DNA from: Bacillota bacterium
GTDB lineage: Bacteria > Bacillota > Clostridia > Christensenellales > Christensenellaceae
DNA length: 62,504 bases
Direction: 5' to 3'
Assembly: GCA_023393165.1 (NCBI GenBank)
Contig: JAEWMJ010000015.1
Coordinates: 1-62,504 of the forward strand
Shown: one piece after another, positions 33,381 through 42,064 of the stretch
Layout of the letters: each line of letters starts with the position of its first letter
How positions within the stretch are numbered: the first letter of the stretch is position 1
Position numbers and translations under genes: made by a program
Notes under the pieces: generated by a model
What the model saw: the letters and a program-made list of their open reading frames with translations, nothing else
What the model was told of the DNA's origin: nothing
Databases searched by the model: none

Positions 33381-35471
33381 TTACAGCCACAGCCATCCCA
33401 TAGCTTCGATTCCCGAACAAACGACATCGTTGTCCGGGTTCTCGGGATTGCGGATGTTGTGGATCAGCCTCTTTATTTCGTGGTACGGGAACATACAGCT
33501 TTTGACTCCCGTCTCGCTGACGGGATTTAAATCAAAGAACATCTCCTTTGCGATATCAAAATCCTTTTCGTTCAAACATAGTATCTCATCCAAAAGAGCG
33601 TCTTTTTTTGCGGGGTCTTCTTCCTCATACTTAAGCGCCGCTAAAGCCAGATCGTATATAACGGCGTTTCTCCGCTCGGCGTTTTTCAGCTTGTCAAAAT
33701 GCGGCAGCCAGCAGCAAAGCCTTTTGTCGCCGGATACTTTTTCGCTGAGTTCCTCTATGGTCTTAAGTATCCGGGGGTGGTTTTCCTTTGCCGCCAGTAT
33801 CGCGGGAATATCCGCCTTTGTCATCTTGTTTTTCTGGAAAGGGAAAGGCGTCGCATAAAGCGGTATCTGGCTTTCGTGAATGGTTACGATGTTCTTCATG
33901 ACATAAAGAACCTTTTCTCCCAGTCCGCCGAAATTGAGTCCGCACGCCTTCCGGTAAAACTCTTCTTCGTCCATCATCGAGCCCCAGCCGTAGTTCCCGT
34001 GGGCAAAGAGATGCATAAAAAGCCCGTACCACTCAAACATGAATCCGTTAACGCCGTGCACGCCCATTTGAACGCTGCCCTTATGCTGCCTTATATCCGT
34101 CTCTATGACCTGTTCGTTTGATTCGTCCCCGTAGCGTATCAGATTGGATTGAAAGGTGCGGTACAGCCTGCCCATTGTGGACGTAATGGAATTGGATTCG
34201 GTATCCCTTGCCCATATCCTGTCCTTTCCGAACGCATCGCACCACTTGGAGAATTCGGTTTCGGGCACATAGAGTCCCGGCGCCCAGAACAGCATGATGT
34301 CGCTTGGCATGGACCGGACGCATTCTTTTAAAAATGCGGGGTCTTTTTCAAGAGGGGGCTGCCGGAACGCGCGAATGCCTATTACCGCTTTGGGATTGAT
34401 TTTCCTTACCGAATCGTATATCCGGTTCAAAAGCCAGACATTGGCCTTGTGTTTTGCTTCAACCGGAAGAGAAGAACCGGCGTGCCAGCGTTTTTTGCAG
34501 GCTTCGCATTCGCAGAACCAGAATCCCTCTTCGCTTTCTTCCAGCGTATAGCCGTCAAAACCAAGACGCGCGATCATATTCATGGATTCCAGAATATAAT
34601 CCACCGTACCCGGATAACTCAGGCACAGCGAATCGAAGTCGTTTAAAAACACATTTGACTTTGGAGCCTTTGCGCGGGCCTCGGGGTGTTTGATGCTGTA
34701 CGCTCCGTTGTATGAATTCAGACCTACATAGGCAAAAATCTTCATTTCCAGCCTGTGCGCGTATTCTATCAATTTATTCAGAAACGGTTCTTCCACGTTG
34801 GGATGCGAAAACCGTACCGTCAGCCATCTTCGGTTCTCGGCATTCCATATCCTGATGGGCACATTGCGGAACACCGTTTCCGGATAAGCTTCAAACTCAA
34901 ACGGCCAATAGCCGTACATAACCATATTCATCTGGTTGATCTTGTTGTCCAGGCAAATGTTGATAAACCCAACCCATTCGTCGAATCCCCAGAGCTGGGA
35001 GTCAAAGCCTATACGGCCATAACCGGCATACCAGGAAAATGTGGGCGCCACCGCGCGCACGGGGAGCGACGGGTAATCCGTTAACTCGCACAGGGGCAGC
35101 ATGAAAGAAACGCCCTCTGCTTTTAAAAGCTGTTTGATGCTTGTTAAGCCGTTTATATAACCGGCGCTGCTTTGATATTTTAATATGATTTCATTCCGGG
35201 TGATTTCAAGGCAATAACCCTGAGACCTGAACAGTTCTTCGTTTTCCGTTTTGATGCCGTCCAGCGACGGGATTGCGCGCAGACGCATGCTGCCGCCGCA
35301 TGGAGAATCGCTGATCCGCAGATCTTTGTAATTCCAAAACCTGAGCCGGGCGAGTTCGGCAAGCTCCTGTGCGTCCGCGCCGGGAGCCGCTTCAAAACAA
35401 ATTTCACCGAATGCTTTTGTAAACCCGCCGGTTTCCAGCAGCTGTTTTGGTTCAGGCAATAAGTTGATCAT
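33381..35471 (-). CDS. GH20-like glycoside hydrolase with altered catalytic site
   Basis: This is a 696-residue cytosolic protein. Residues 1-130 resemble the zincin-like GH20b domain that precedes the barrel in beta-hexosaminidases and alpha-glucuronidases (NLLPEPKQLL at the start, YINGLTSIKQLL near 107). A TIM-barrel region of about 400 residues follows, then a helical tail. The GH20 Asp-Glu pair is not visible; instead GYTLEESEEGFWFCECEACK occurs near residue 305, an acidic cluster followed by a three-cysteine motif like that in DUF4838-type proteins. It is encoded between the binding protein and the ATPase, so it probably acts on the imported oligosaccharide. The ATG at 35471 has GGAGGTG five bases upstream. 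Confidence 0.7.
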   Translation of the reverse strand: MINLLPEPKQLLETGGFTKAFGEICFEAAPGADAQELAELARLRFWNYKDLRISDSPCGGSMRLRAIPSLDGIKTENEELFRSQGYCLEITRNEIILKYQSSAGYINGLTSIKQLLKAEGVSFMLPLCELTDYPSLPVRAVAPTFSWYAGYGRIGFDSQLWGFDEWVGFINICLDNKINQMNMVMYGYWPFEFEAYPETVFRNVPIRIWNAENRRWLTVRFSHPNVEEPFLNKLIEYAHRLEMKIFAYVGLNSYNGAYSIKHPEARAKAPKSNVFLNDFDSLCLSYPGTVDYILESMNMIARLGFDGYTLEESEEGFWFCECEACKKRWHAGSSLPVEAKHKANVWLLNRIYDSVRKINPKAVIGIRAFRQPPLEKDPAFLKECVRSMPSDIMLFWAPGLYVPETEFSKWCDAFGKDRIWARDTESNSITSTMGRLYRTFQSNLIRYGDESNEQVIETDIRQHKGSVQMGVHGVNGFMFEWYGLFMHLFAHGNYGWGSMMDEEEFYRKACGLNFGGLGEKVLYVMKNIVTIHESQIPLYATPFPFQKNKMTKADIPAILAAKENHPRILKTIEELSEKVSGDKRLCCWLPHFDKLKNAERRNAVIYDLALAALKYEEEDPAKKDALLDEILCLNEKDFDIAKEMFFDLNPVSETGVKSCMFPYHEIKRLIHNIRNPENPDNDVVCSGIEAMGWLWL

Positions 35472-35497
35472 TTCGGCACCTCCGATACACTTATTTT

Positions 35498-35521
35498 CCG
35501 GGAGGGGATATCCCCTCCCGG
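35498..35521 (-). promoter_or_regulatory. Post-binding-protein hairpin, 24-bp perfect palindrome
   Basis: CCGGGAGGGGAT is followed by its exact reverse complement. It lies 30 bases after the binding-protein stop and is followed on the minus strand by AAAATAAGTG, not a U-run. It is therefore a likely 3' mRNA stabiliser or partial attenuator. Confidence 0.75.
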
Positions 35522-35551
35522 CGTGAGCATTTGATCTTTGAACGATCCGTC

Positions 35552-36652
35552 TTACAGCCAGCTCCAATTCTGCCAGTCATAGTTTGCGATATTATCGGGT
35601 GTGATCGCCTCAGGTTCGGGCAGTTCATAGTTTTCAGGCAGTTTTTCCTTCTGAACGAGGGTCTTGTACATGGCGTCCGCCGCCTGGTAGCCAAGCACCA
35701 CAGGATCCTGCAGCACTTCGCCCAGCCATGCGCTGTTCTTATCCTGGATGAATCCCAATACATCCTTGTCACCGGCGATTCCGATGAATTTCACTTCGGT
35801 CCTGTTCTGGGAAACAGCGGCATTGTATGCGCCCACGACTTCAGCGTCGTTATGGCCGCAGATAACATCGATCGCAGGTTCTCTCTGCAGCACGTTCTCC
35901 ACCAGATCCTGTGCGGAAGCCCTGGTGCCGGCCCCGGTATCGCCTTCAACAACAATCTTGGCGTTGGGGAACGCGGCTTTCACCGTTTCGGAGAAACCGT
36001 CGACCCTGTCCTGGGAAACCTGTCCGGATGTCGGACGGGATATAAACAGGACGACCGGGTTGTCTTTACTCATCGTCTGTAAATAATTGACCGCGACCTT
36101 GCCGGCGGCTTCGCCGAGTTTCTTCATGTCGTGGCCTACAAATGTGGACCAAACCGCATCTTCGGGTTTTTCGGGCGTCTGTTTGTAGTCGCCGATTACA
36201 AACGGGATTCCTTTGGCAGCTTCCTGCTTCATTGTCGGGATTGCGGAGGAAGCGTCGGCCGGGAACAAAATAATCCCCTTTGAACCCGCCGTAATCAGGT
36301 TGTCGATATTGTTGAGCATGGTCTGCACATCCGAATGCGAATCCTCAAACTGGAATGTAAAGTTGGCGTCCGGATTGTCATTCGCCCAATTGTTGCATCC
36401 GTCGATAACCCCTTTGAACCACGTGTAAGCGGTGAGCTCCATAACGCTTACCCCTACCAGCGTGGAATCCCCTGAAGCTGCGGACACTTCCGCCGGTGCG
36501 GACGCCTCTTCACTTGCCGGCGCCGTTGCCGCTTCGCTTGCAGTTGCCGCGTCCGCGCCGCTTTGCGACGGCGAAGCTGCCGGCGTGGAGCATCCAACCG
36601 CCGTCATGGCTATCATCAGCACTGCTAAAAGAACTAATAAAAACTTCTTCAT
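35552..36652 (-). CDS. Sugar ABC transporter substrate-binding lipoprotein, RbsB type
   Basis: This 366-residue protein has a signal peptide with lipobox AVGC (Cys at about 21), an Ala/Ser/Glu linker to residue 60 and a periplasmic-binding fold of the Peripla_BP_4 class (ASRPTSGQVSQDR-like loop, GHNDAEVVGAYNA). It captures a sugar outside the cell for the RbsA/RbsC-type importer of the same operon. The ATG at 36652 has AAGGAG nine bases upstream. Two LacI-type operators lie in front of it and a strong hairpin follows it. The sugar is unknown. Confidence 0.93.
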   Translation of the reverse strand: MKKFLLVLLAVLMIAMTAVGCSTPAASPSQSGADAATASEAATAPASEEASAPAEVSAASGDSTLVGVSVMELTAYTWFKGVIDGCNNWANDNPDANFTFQFEDSHSDVQTMLNNIDNLITAGSKGIILFPADASSAIPTMKQEAAKGIPFVIGDYKQTPEKPEDAVWSTFVGHDMKKLGEAAGKVAVNYLQTMSKDNPVVLFISRPTSGQVSQDRVDGFSETVKAAFPNAKIVVEGDTGAGTRASAQDLVENVLQREPAIDVICGHNDAEVVGAYNAAVSQNRTEVKFIGIAGDKDVLGFIQDKNSAWLGEVLQDPVVLGYQAADAMYKTLVQKEKLPENYELPEPEAITPDNIANYDWQNWSWL

Positions 36653-36713
36653 TATTCTTTTCTCCTTCTTTTGTTTTTTATAATACGCTTTATGCGCATA
36701 AGGAACAGATTTT

Positions 36714-36729
36714 GTAATAACGTTTTTAC
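36714..36729. promoter_or_regulatory. LacI operator site 1
   Basis: GTAATAACGTTTTTAC, imperfect palindrome around a central ACGT, 62 bases before the binding-protein start. Identical to sites 2 and 3. Confidence 0.75.
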
Positions 36730-36786
36730 ACCATGCAACAAAATTCCACAATAACTATTTACTGCTATATTCACCGTTGAATGGAA

Positions 36787-36816
36787 TTTATATCGGATGT
36801 TTTTTTTACTGTTCAA
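36787..36816 (-). promoter_or_regulatory. Candidate promoter of the sugar operon
   Basis: On the minus strand TTGAAC, an 18-bp spacer and TATAAA. It lies between operator sites 1 and 2, an arrangement suited to repression by looping. Confidence 0.45.
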
Positions 36817-36826
36817 TGTATGTTTT

Positions 36827-36842
36827 GTAATAACGTTTTTAC
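36827..36842. promoter_or_regulatory. LacI operator site 2
   Basis: GTAATAACGTTTTTAC, identical to site 1 and 113 bp upstream of it relative to the operon. Confidence 0.75.
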
Positions 36843-36897
36843 GCCTTTGTAAAATGAATTCCCTGCCGGACAAAGCCGCCGGCAAAGGAGAAAAAGC

Positions 36898-37896
36898 CTA
36901 CCAGGATTCTCCCGGCAAAAAGATTGTATCAAGAAAACGCTTATTGTAGGTGCCGTCCGGCTGGGTTGTGATCCTCATAAGCAGAATGTCCGCCGCGCAC
37001 TCGCCTATCTCGGTGGCGGGCTGGTTGATGGAGGTAACCTTGGGATAAATGAGTTCCGTTTCGTCCACCAGGTCAAATGCCGCAATAGCAATATCTTCGG
37101 GTATCGCAAGACCGGCTTCCCTGATTTTTTTGATTGCGCCGTACGCCATAAAGTTGTTGGATACGATAACCGCGTCCAGTTTTCCGCCTTTTTCGAGCAA
37201 CTGGCTCATTCCCCTGTAGCCCGACTGCATCTTGAAATCGCCTATGGCGACACGTTTTTCGTCATATGCGACCGCGGCGTCCTGCAGGGCCTGTTTATAG
37301 CCCGCGAGGCGCTCGCTGCCCGAACTTTGCTCCAGATCGCCCGTTATAAAGCCTATCTTTGAGTATCCGCGCTCTATCACTTTTTGGGTGAGCGTATATG
37401 CCGTGGCAACGTTGTTGATTGCAACCGAATCGTAACTCTGGGTGGCGGGCGGCATATTGTCCACATAGACAACAGGCATTCCCTCTTTCTGAAAGTGCTG
37501 CACCAGGTTGGCGGAACTGTCAACGGACGCCAGGATCATGCCCGCGATCTGCTGATTGGGAAAAGCGGACAATATCTCTCTTTCCTGGACTCTGTTTTCA
37601 TCCGAATTACATACCATTACGGAATATCCGTTTTCACGGCAAACCGCCTGAGCCCCTTTTATAATGGAAGCGTAATAGTTGTTTGCAATATCGGGTACGA
37701 CAATCACGATGGTCTTTGCCGTCCTGAGCCGCAATGATCTGGCTATTTCGTTGGGTTTGTATCCGTAATTTTCGAGCGCCTTGAGAACCGTTCTCCTGGT
37801 TTGGGGATCCACCCTGTCCTTGCCGTTTACGACCCTTGATATGGTGGAGACCGACAGATTCAGTTCTTTGGCTATGTCCTTCAGTTTCGCTCTCAT
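36898..37896 (-). CDS. LacI-family transcriptional repressor
   Basis: This is a 332-residue regulator with an N-terminal LacI helix-turn-helix (KDIAKELNLSVSTISRVVNG at about 6-25), the hinge helix NEIARSLR and a periplasmic-binding-like effector domain. It is transcribed in the same direction as the sugar operon and lies just upstream of it. Its own promoter contains an operator, as does the operon, so it very probably represses both. AAGGGA precedes the ATG at 37896. Confidence 0.92.
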   Translation of the reverse strand: MRAKLKDIAKELNLSVSTISRVVNGKDRVDPQTRRTVLKALENYGYKPNEIARSLRLRTAKTIVIVVPDIANNYYASIIKGAQAVCRENGYSVMVCNSDENRVQEREILSAFPNQQIAGMILASVDSSANLVQHFQKEGMPVVYVDNMPPATQSYDSVAINNVATAYTLTQKVIERGYSKIGFITGDLEQSSGSERLAGYKQALQDAAVAYDEKRVAIGDFKMQSGYRGMSQLLEKGGKLDAVIVSNNFMAYGAIKKIREAGLAIPEDIAIAAFDLVDETELIYPKVTSINQPATEIGECAADILLMRITTQPDGTYNKRFLDTIFLPGESW

Positions 37897-37968
37897 AAAT
37901 CCCTTTTCTTGCGTTAAAAATTATATGGGCCGATACCAGAATGCAATTATCGTACTGTGGTAATTCAT

Positions 37969-37997
37969 ATTATATATTTGTAATAACGTTTTTACAA
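37969..37997 (-). promoter_or_regulatory. lacI promoter
   Basis: On the minus strand TTGTAA, a 17-bp spacer and TATAAT. Operator site 3 covers the -35 box and most of the spacer, so autorepression is likely. Confidence 0.7.
37980..37995. promoter_or_regulatory. LacI operator site 3
   Basis: GTAATAACGTTTTTAC, identical to sites 1 and 2, inside the lacI promoter. Confidence 0.75.
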
Positions 37998-38156
37998 GCT
38001 TTTTTTTCAAAAATATTCAAATTCTTTTTAAGCCCGCAAAATGCGCCTCCCTTGTTTTACGTATTATTATCGCAAATACTTTTAATTTATCGATTTTTTT
38101 GCTGATTCATATATATTTCCAAAAAATGATTTACGGTTGTTTTAAGACTGGTTTTA

Positions 38157-38172
38157 ATAATAACGTTTTTAC
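38157..38172. promoter_or_regulatory. LacI operator site 4
   Basis: ATAATAACGTTTTTAC, one mismatch from the other sites, 177 bp from site 3 and 84 bases past the oxidoreductase stop. The intergenic region 37897-38255 is otherwise AT-rich without further features. Confidence 0.65.
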
Positions 38173-38255
38173 AGTATTCTGATTTTCATGAAAACAGCAG
38201 TTGAGACGACTGAAGAAGGTTAATTGTCTTTGTTGTATTTTTTCACATTTCCGGT

Positions 38256-39242
38256 TCAAAAATACCCGGGCAATATTCCGGCGGTTTTTCCAACGTTCTC
38301 CGTTATCCGGCGCACGTTAAACATTTGCTCCCGCATATGCCGGTATTCCTCTTCATATTCTTTTTTGTGATGAATGTACCTGTAAAAATTGCCGGCCTCC
38401 GCTCCCATCAGTTCCGTTCTTGAATAATTCCGGAATACCCTTTCTTTTTGGCCGTCTTTTTTCACAATGAAAACGTCCCGCATTTCAACAATAAATCCTA
38501 TGGTGATTGTACCCATGTCTCCTAAGATCTCGCAGCCAACAACGCTCTGCCCGGTTTTGGACAGTGAAATAAGGACCTGTTTGTCCGGGTATACAAATAT
38601 GCCGCTCAAATAACCGTCGCCGCCCGTACTAACCCGTCCTGCCGACGCCATGATTTGACCGGGCATGCCAAACCAGTCCAGCGCGGGATAAAAGCAGTAA
38701 ACGCCCATATCCATCAGGCATCCCCCGGCCAGCTCCGGGTTGAAAATATTCGGGTTTTTTCCTTCCATCAGGCTTTGATATTTTGAAGAGAGCTGGGAAA
38801 AATCCAGCCGGGCCGTGGTGACATTGCCTATTTGTTTTAACGCCCGCGCAAATTTATCCCGCTCCGGATGATGCATCGCTATAAGCGCCTCCAGATATAC
38901 AAGGCCGTTTTTATCCGCGAGTTCGGCCAGTTCCACGTACTCTGCCGCTGTTACGGTTACCGGCTTTTCACACAAAACATGCTTCCCGTTTTGAAGGAAC
39001 AGTTTGCTCTGGCTGTAATGCAGCGCGTTGGGGCTTGCAATATACACCGCGTCGATGCCGTCCCAGGCAGCCAGTTTTTCCAGGTCGTCAAACCGGACGC
39101 CGCAGCCGAATTTCGCGCCGAACGCCCCTGCCTTTTCGATGTCCCTGGAATATACCGCTGATAATTCCATGTGGCTGTCGTATTGTGCGCCCGCAATAAA
39201 CGCTTCCGTGATCCAGCTTGTTCCGATCGTAGCATATTTCAT
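38256..39242 (-). CDS. Gfo/Idh/MocA-family oxidoreductase
   Basis: This is a 328-residue NAD(P)-dependent dehydrogenase. The N-terminal Rossmann domain shows GTSWITEAFI and the CEKPVTVTAAEY box with its conserved Lys near residue 94; the C-terminal domain contains AGGCLMDMGVYC. The family oxidises or reduces sugars and sugar derivatives. It lies upstream of lacI on the same strand, and operator site 4 is just past its stop. Its substrate may be the sugar handled by the adjacent operon. The ATG at 39242 has GGATGG eight bases upstream; an in-frame ATG 12 bases earlier overlaps that site. Confidence 0.9.
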   Translation of the reverse strand: MKYATIGTSWITEAFIAGAQYDSHMELSAVYSRDIEKAGAFGAKFGCGVRFDDLEKLAAWDGIDAVYIASPNALHYSQSKLFLQNGKHVLCEKPVTVTAAEYVELAELADKNGLVYLEALIAMHHPERDKFARALKQIGNVTTARLDFSQLSSKYQSLMEGKNPNIFNPELAGGCLMDMGVYCFYPALDWFGMPGQIMASAGRVSTGGDGYLSGIFVYPDKQVLISLSKTGQSVVGCEILGDMGTITIGFIVEMRDVFIVKKDGQKERVFRNYSRTELMGAEAGNFYRYIHHKKEYEEEYRHMREQMFNVRRITENVGKTAGILPGYF

Positions 39243-39319
39243 TATATGATCCATCCTTCTGTTTTATTTTTTCACCCACAGGAGCCAATTATGCCGTGCA
39301 AATCATTTCCCTTTTATTT

Positions 39320-39366
39320 TATCACATAAAAACTCCCGGGTCTTCCATATTTGCGTTGCCCGGGAG
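39320..39366 (-). terminator. Terminator of the kinase/regulator operon
   Basis: CTCCCGGG pairs with CCCGGGAG across an 18-base loop, followed on the minus strand by TTTTTATGTG. It lies 36 bases beyond the stop of the AraC response regulator. Confidence 0.75.
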
Positions 39367-39402
39367 CTGCGCCGTTCTTTGCCGCGTTGGTCCATCCGCC
39401 TT

Positions 39403-41019
39403 TTAATTGACTTCCTGGAAAATACCGTCGGTAAATCTGCTTGGCGGGAATCCGAAATAATTCTTGAAGACCTTGCTGAAATATTTGGGGTCTTCATAAC
39501 CAACGATTTCGGAAACATCGTAAAGCTTCAGCTCGGAATTCATTATCAGTTCAAACGCCTTCTCCATCCTCATCTTGGTCACATACGATTTAAAACATTC
39601 GTTTGTGTAGGCCTTGAACACCCTGCTTAAGTAATTGGGGGAGATATTATATTTATCCGCGATGAGATTGAGGGAGATATCCGTGGAATAGTTGTTGGAT
39701 ATATATTTTTTAATGGAGGCAACCAATTCTTCGCTGGAATTTGTGATATTTTCGCCGATCATATTTTCATACCAGTCGATGCACTTTGCACACCATTGCA
39801 TGATTGCGGCAAGCGTGCAGCATTTGGAGAGTTCGTTTATGAACTCCGGTTCAAGCTCGCCTCCGGAATACTCCGCTTTTAAATTCTTATGCAGGAACTT
39901 GGTTATGGAAACAAACAGATCCAGCGCAAGCTGAAAATAAACATGATGCGTGACGTTCTTATCCCGCCTTGCAAGGCCTTCCATCTGCTGCCTTACATAT
40001 TGGTTCAATTTTAACACGTTTCCGCTTTCCAGGTATTTTTGTATGATTTCTTCGTTTTTTTCGCTGATACAGCTTTGCGGGACGTGATTGTCCGGATCGA
40101 GCCTGCCGTATTCGATGACCCTGTTTATGCCCCTTACGATAGCCTCTTTTACCGCGTATTCCGCGTTGGCATACGATTCCGATATATTGGAAAGGCCGCA
40201 TACGCCGGTTCCCGATCCTACGATGCAGTCAAGATAAAATTTTTTGTTTACCGTCTCGATCGCCTTTAAATGTTTTTGCATCAATGTCCCGGAGGAATCC
40301 CTTTGCAGATTTTCGAGTATGATCCAGTCATACGAATATTTCAGGTTGTTTGAGACCCTGACATTTTCGCCGCCGTAGATTTCCCTAAGTTGCTCAAACA
40401 TCTGCTCCATGGAATTTTTGTAGGACCCGTTTTTATTTTTTTCGCAGCGGGGTATCACCCTTAAAATGCTGACGCGGAACCATTCGTACCGGAATTCCCC
40501 TTTCAGTTTGTTTAAATATACGGACGCGCCGTTCTCCCCGTCATCGGGCTGGATCAGCTTTGTAATATAATAGCTTTTGATAAATTCGCTGTTTTCCCTG
40601 ATTTTTTCTTCCATATCTTTTTTCTTTAAAAGTTCGCTTTTTTCCTGAAGTATCTCTTCCTTTACCTTTGCCAGCGCCTTTACGAGAAGCTCCTCTTTCA
40701 CCGGTTTTAAAAGGTATTCCGAGACGCTGTAACTCAAAGCCATTTTGGCGTATTCGAATTCGCTGTACCCGCTGACAATGATGAACTTCATTGTTTCGAA
40801 TTTGTTCTTCAGTTTTTCTATCAGTTCAAGCCCGCTGATCTCGGGCATTTTAATATCCGTAATGACAATATCTATATCCTGCTCATCCATAAAGCGCAGC
40901 GCTTCGATCGCGTTTTCCGCCTCGCCGGCAAGGTGAAAACCGTATTGCTCCCAATCGATTTTACAGACGATGCTTTTGCGCACATACTCCTCGTCTTCAA
41001 CAACAAGCACATTGAGCAT
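39403..41019 (-). CDS. YesN-type response regulator with AraC output
   Basis: This is a 538-residue protein. The receiver is at 1-120 (VVEDEEYVRKS, ITDIKMPEISG, LLKPVKEE), a middle region of about 300 residues carries no named domain, and an AraC DNA-binding domain follows near 430-530 (DISLNLIADKYNISPNYLSR, SEIVGYEDPKYFSKVFKNYF). It is the output partner of the kinase encoded at 42057-43910. Likely targets are the transporter genes at 44-48.8 kb. AAAGGAGGG precedes the ATG at 41019. Confidence 0.93.
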   Translation of the reverse strand: MLNVLVVEDEEYVRKSIVCKIDWEQYGFHLAGEAENAIEALRFMDEQDIDIVITDIKMPEISGLELIEKLKNKFETMKFIIVSGYSEFEYAKMALSYSVSEYLLKPVKEELLVKALAKVKEEILQEKSELLKKKDMEEKIRENSEFIKSYYITKLIQPDDGENGASVYLNKLKGEFRYEWFRVSILRVIPRCEKNKNGSYKNSMEQMFEQLREIYGGENVRVSNNLKYSYDWIILENLQRDSSGTLMQKHLKAIETVNKKFYLDCIVGSGTGVCGLSNISESYANAEYAVKEAIVRGINRVIEYGRLDPDNHVPQSCISEKNEEIIQKYLESGNVLKLNQYVRQQMEGLARRDKNVTHHVYFQLALDLFVSITKFLHKNLKAEYSGGELEPEFINELSKCCTLAAIMQWCAKCIDWYENMIGENITNSSEELVASIKKYISNNYSTDISLNLIADKYNISPNYLSRVFKAYTNECFKSYVTKMRMEKAFELIMNSELKLYDVSEIVGYEDPKYFSKVFKNYFGFPPSRFTDGIFQEVN

Positions 41020-41032
41020 TATAATCCCTCCT

Positions 41033-42064
41033 TTATTCAAACAGGGCGTCCAGTTCCGCCTCGCTCAGCCATTCATCCACAAAATATGCTCCCGGTTTGT
41101 CTTTATGCTCTTCGTAATACTCTTCAAAGTTATCATTGGAGAGAATGTCGGTCACCGGATAATAATAGGTGTTGTTCTTAAGCGGCCTGAGTTTTTTTCC
41201 GTTGAGCATCCTGACGGCAATCCCGAGAGCCGTTGAACTGATCCCCGGCGGGTTGTTCATCGCGAAAGTCCCGAAATCCTGGCTGTCCTTCAGTTCCTTC
41301 CATACACGCAGAAACCCTACAAAGGTTTCTCCCGTGATATACGGCATCTTGACGCCCGCTTCCATATACGCCTTGATCGCGCCCAGCGACATGCCGTCCT
41401 GCGTCAGCACCCCGTCTATCTGCGGATAGGAATGGATCAGCTCTGTCATTACGTTCTGCGCGTCGATCTCGTCCCAGTTTGCATAGGATTCGTCGATCAC
41501 ACGGATATCCGGGTATTTTTCCAATACCCGCTTCATCCCGATGACCCGGTTTTCATTTGCCGGATGGCCCTTAAGCCCATTGATCATCACGATACTGCCT
41601 TTGCCGTTTAACCGGCCGCACAGCCATTCCGCCAGTTTTTCGCCCCATAGCTGCTGGTCGATCACCACGTTGATGGCATAAGGGCTGGAAACCGGCTGGT
41701 CGAACGCGAGCACAGGGATCCCCTTCAGACGCGCTTCCTCTATTACGCCGTTCAGCTTGTCTTCGTCGTTCGGGTCGATCAAAAGGAGATCGACGTCCAG
41801 TTCTATGAGGCTTCTTATCTGCGCGATCTGGTCGTTTACGTCCAGCCCAGCGTTTTTAATGATCATTTCGTCCACGAGTCCCTGCGATTTGTACCGGTCA
41901 AAAGAATCCCTTAAATCCTCCAGCATCTGGTTTCTCCAGTTGTTTCCCACATACCCGTTGGAAACGCCGATCACGATCTTATCATCCGAACATCCCGCGG
42001 GCAGCGCCGCCATAAGGCATATCAAAACCGCCAGAACCGCTTTTATAAAAACTTTTTTACTCAT
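41033..42064 (-). CDS. Sensor sugar-binding lipoprotein, XylFII-like
   Basis: This 343-residue protein has a lipobox PAGC at about residue 25 and no long linker. Its body is a clear paralogue of the transporter binding protein at 47639: IGVSNGYVGNNWRNQML against IGFSNGYIGNGWRTQMI, and both end with a YFIDEWL/YFVDEWL box. The gene lies between kinase and response regulator and overlaps the kinase by eight bases, so it most likely feeds sugar binding to the kinase instead of the transporter, as XylFII does for LytS in clostridial xylose sensing. The ATG at 42064 has GGAGG nine bases upstream. Confidence 0.88.
   Translation of the reverse strand: MSKKVFIKAVLAVLICLMAALPAGCSDDKIVIGVSNGYVGNNWRNQMLEDLRDSFDRYKSQGLVDEMIIKNAGLDVNDQIAQIRSLIELDVDLLLIDPNDEDKLNGVIEEARLKGIPVLAFDQPVSSPYAINVVIDQQLWGEKLAEWLCGRLNGKGSIVMINGLKGHPANENRVIGMKRVLEKYPDIRVIDESYANWDEIDAQNVMTELIHSYPQIDGVLTQDGMSLGAIKAYMEAGVKMPYITGETFVGFLRVWKELKDSQDFGTFAMNNPPGISSTALGIAVRMLNGKKLRPLKNNTYYYPVTDILSNDNFEEYYEEHKDKPGAYFVDEWLSEAELDALFE

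Noticed and set aside
36698..38172. CcpA catabolite (cre) sites as an explanation for the GTAATAACGTTTTTAC repeats
   Set aside because: Cre sites follow a TG-N-AACC/GCG-type core; these have a different conserved core and cluster only around the local lacI gene.
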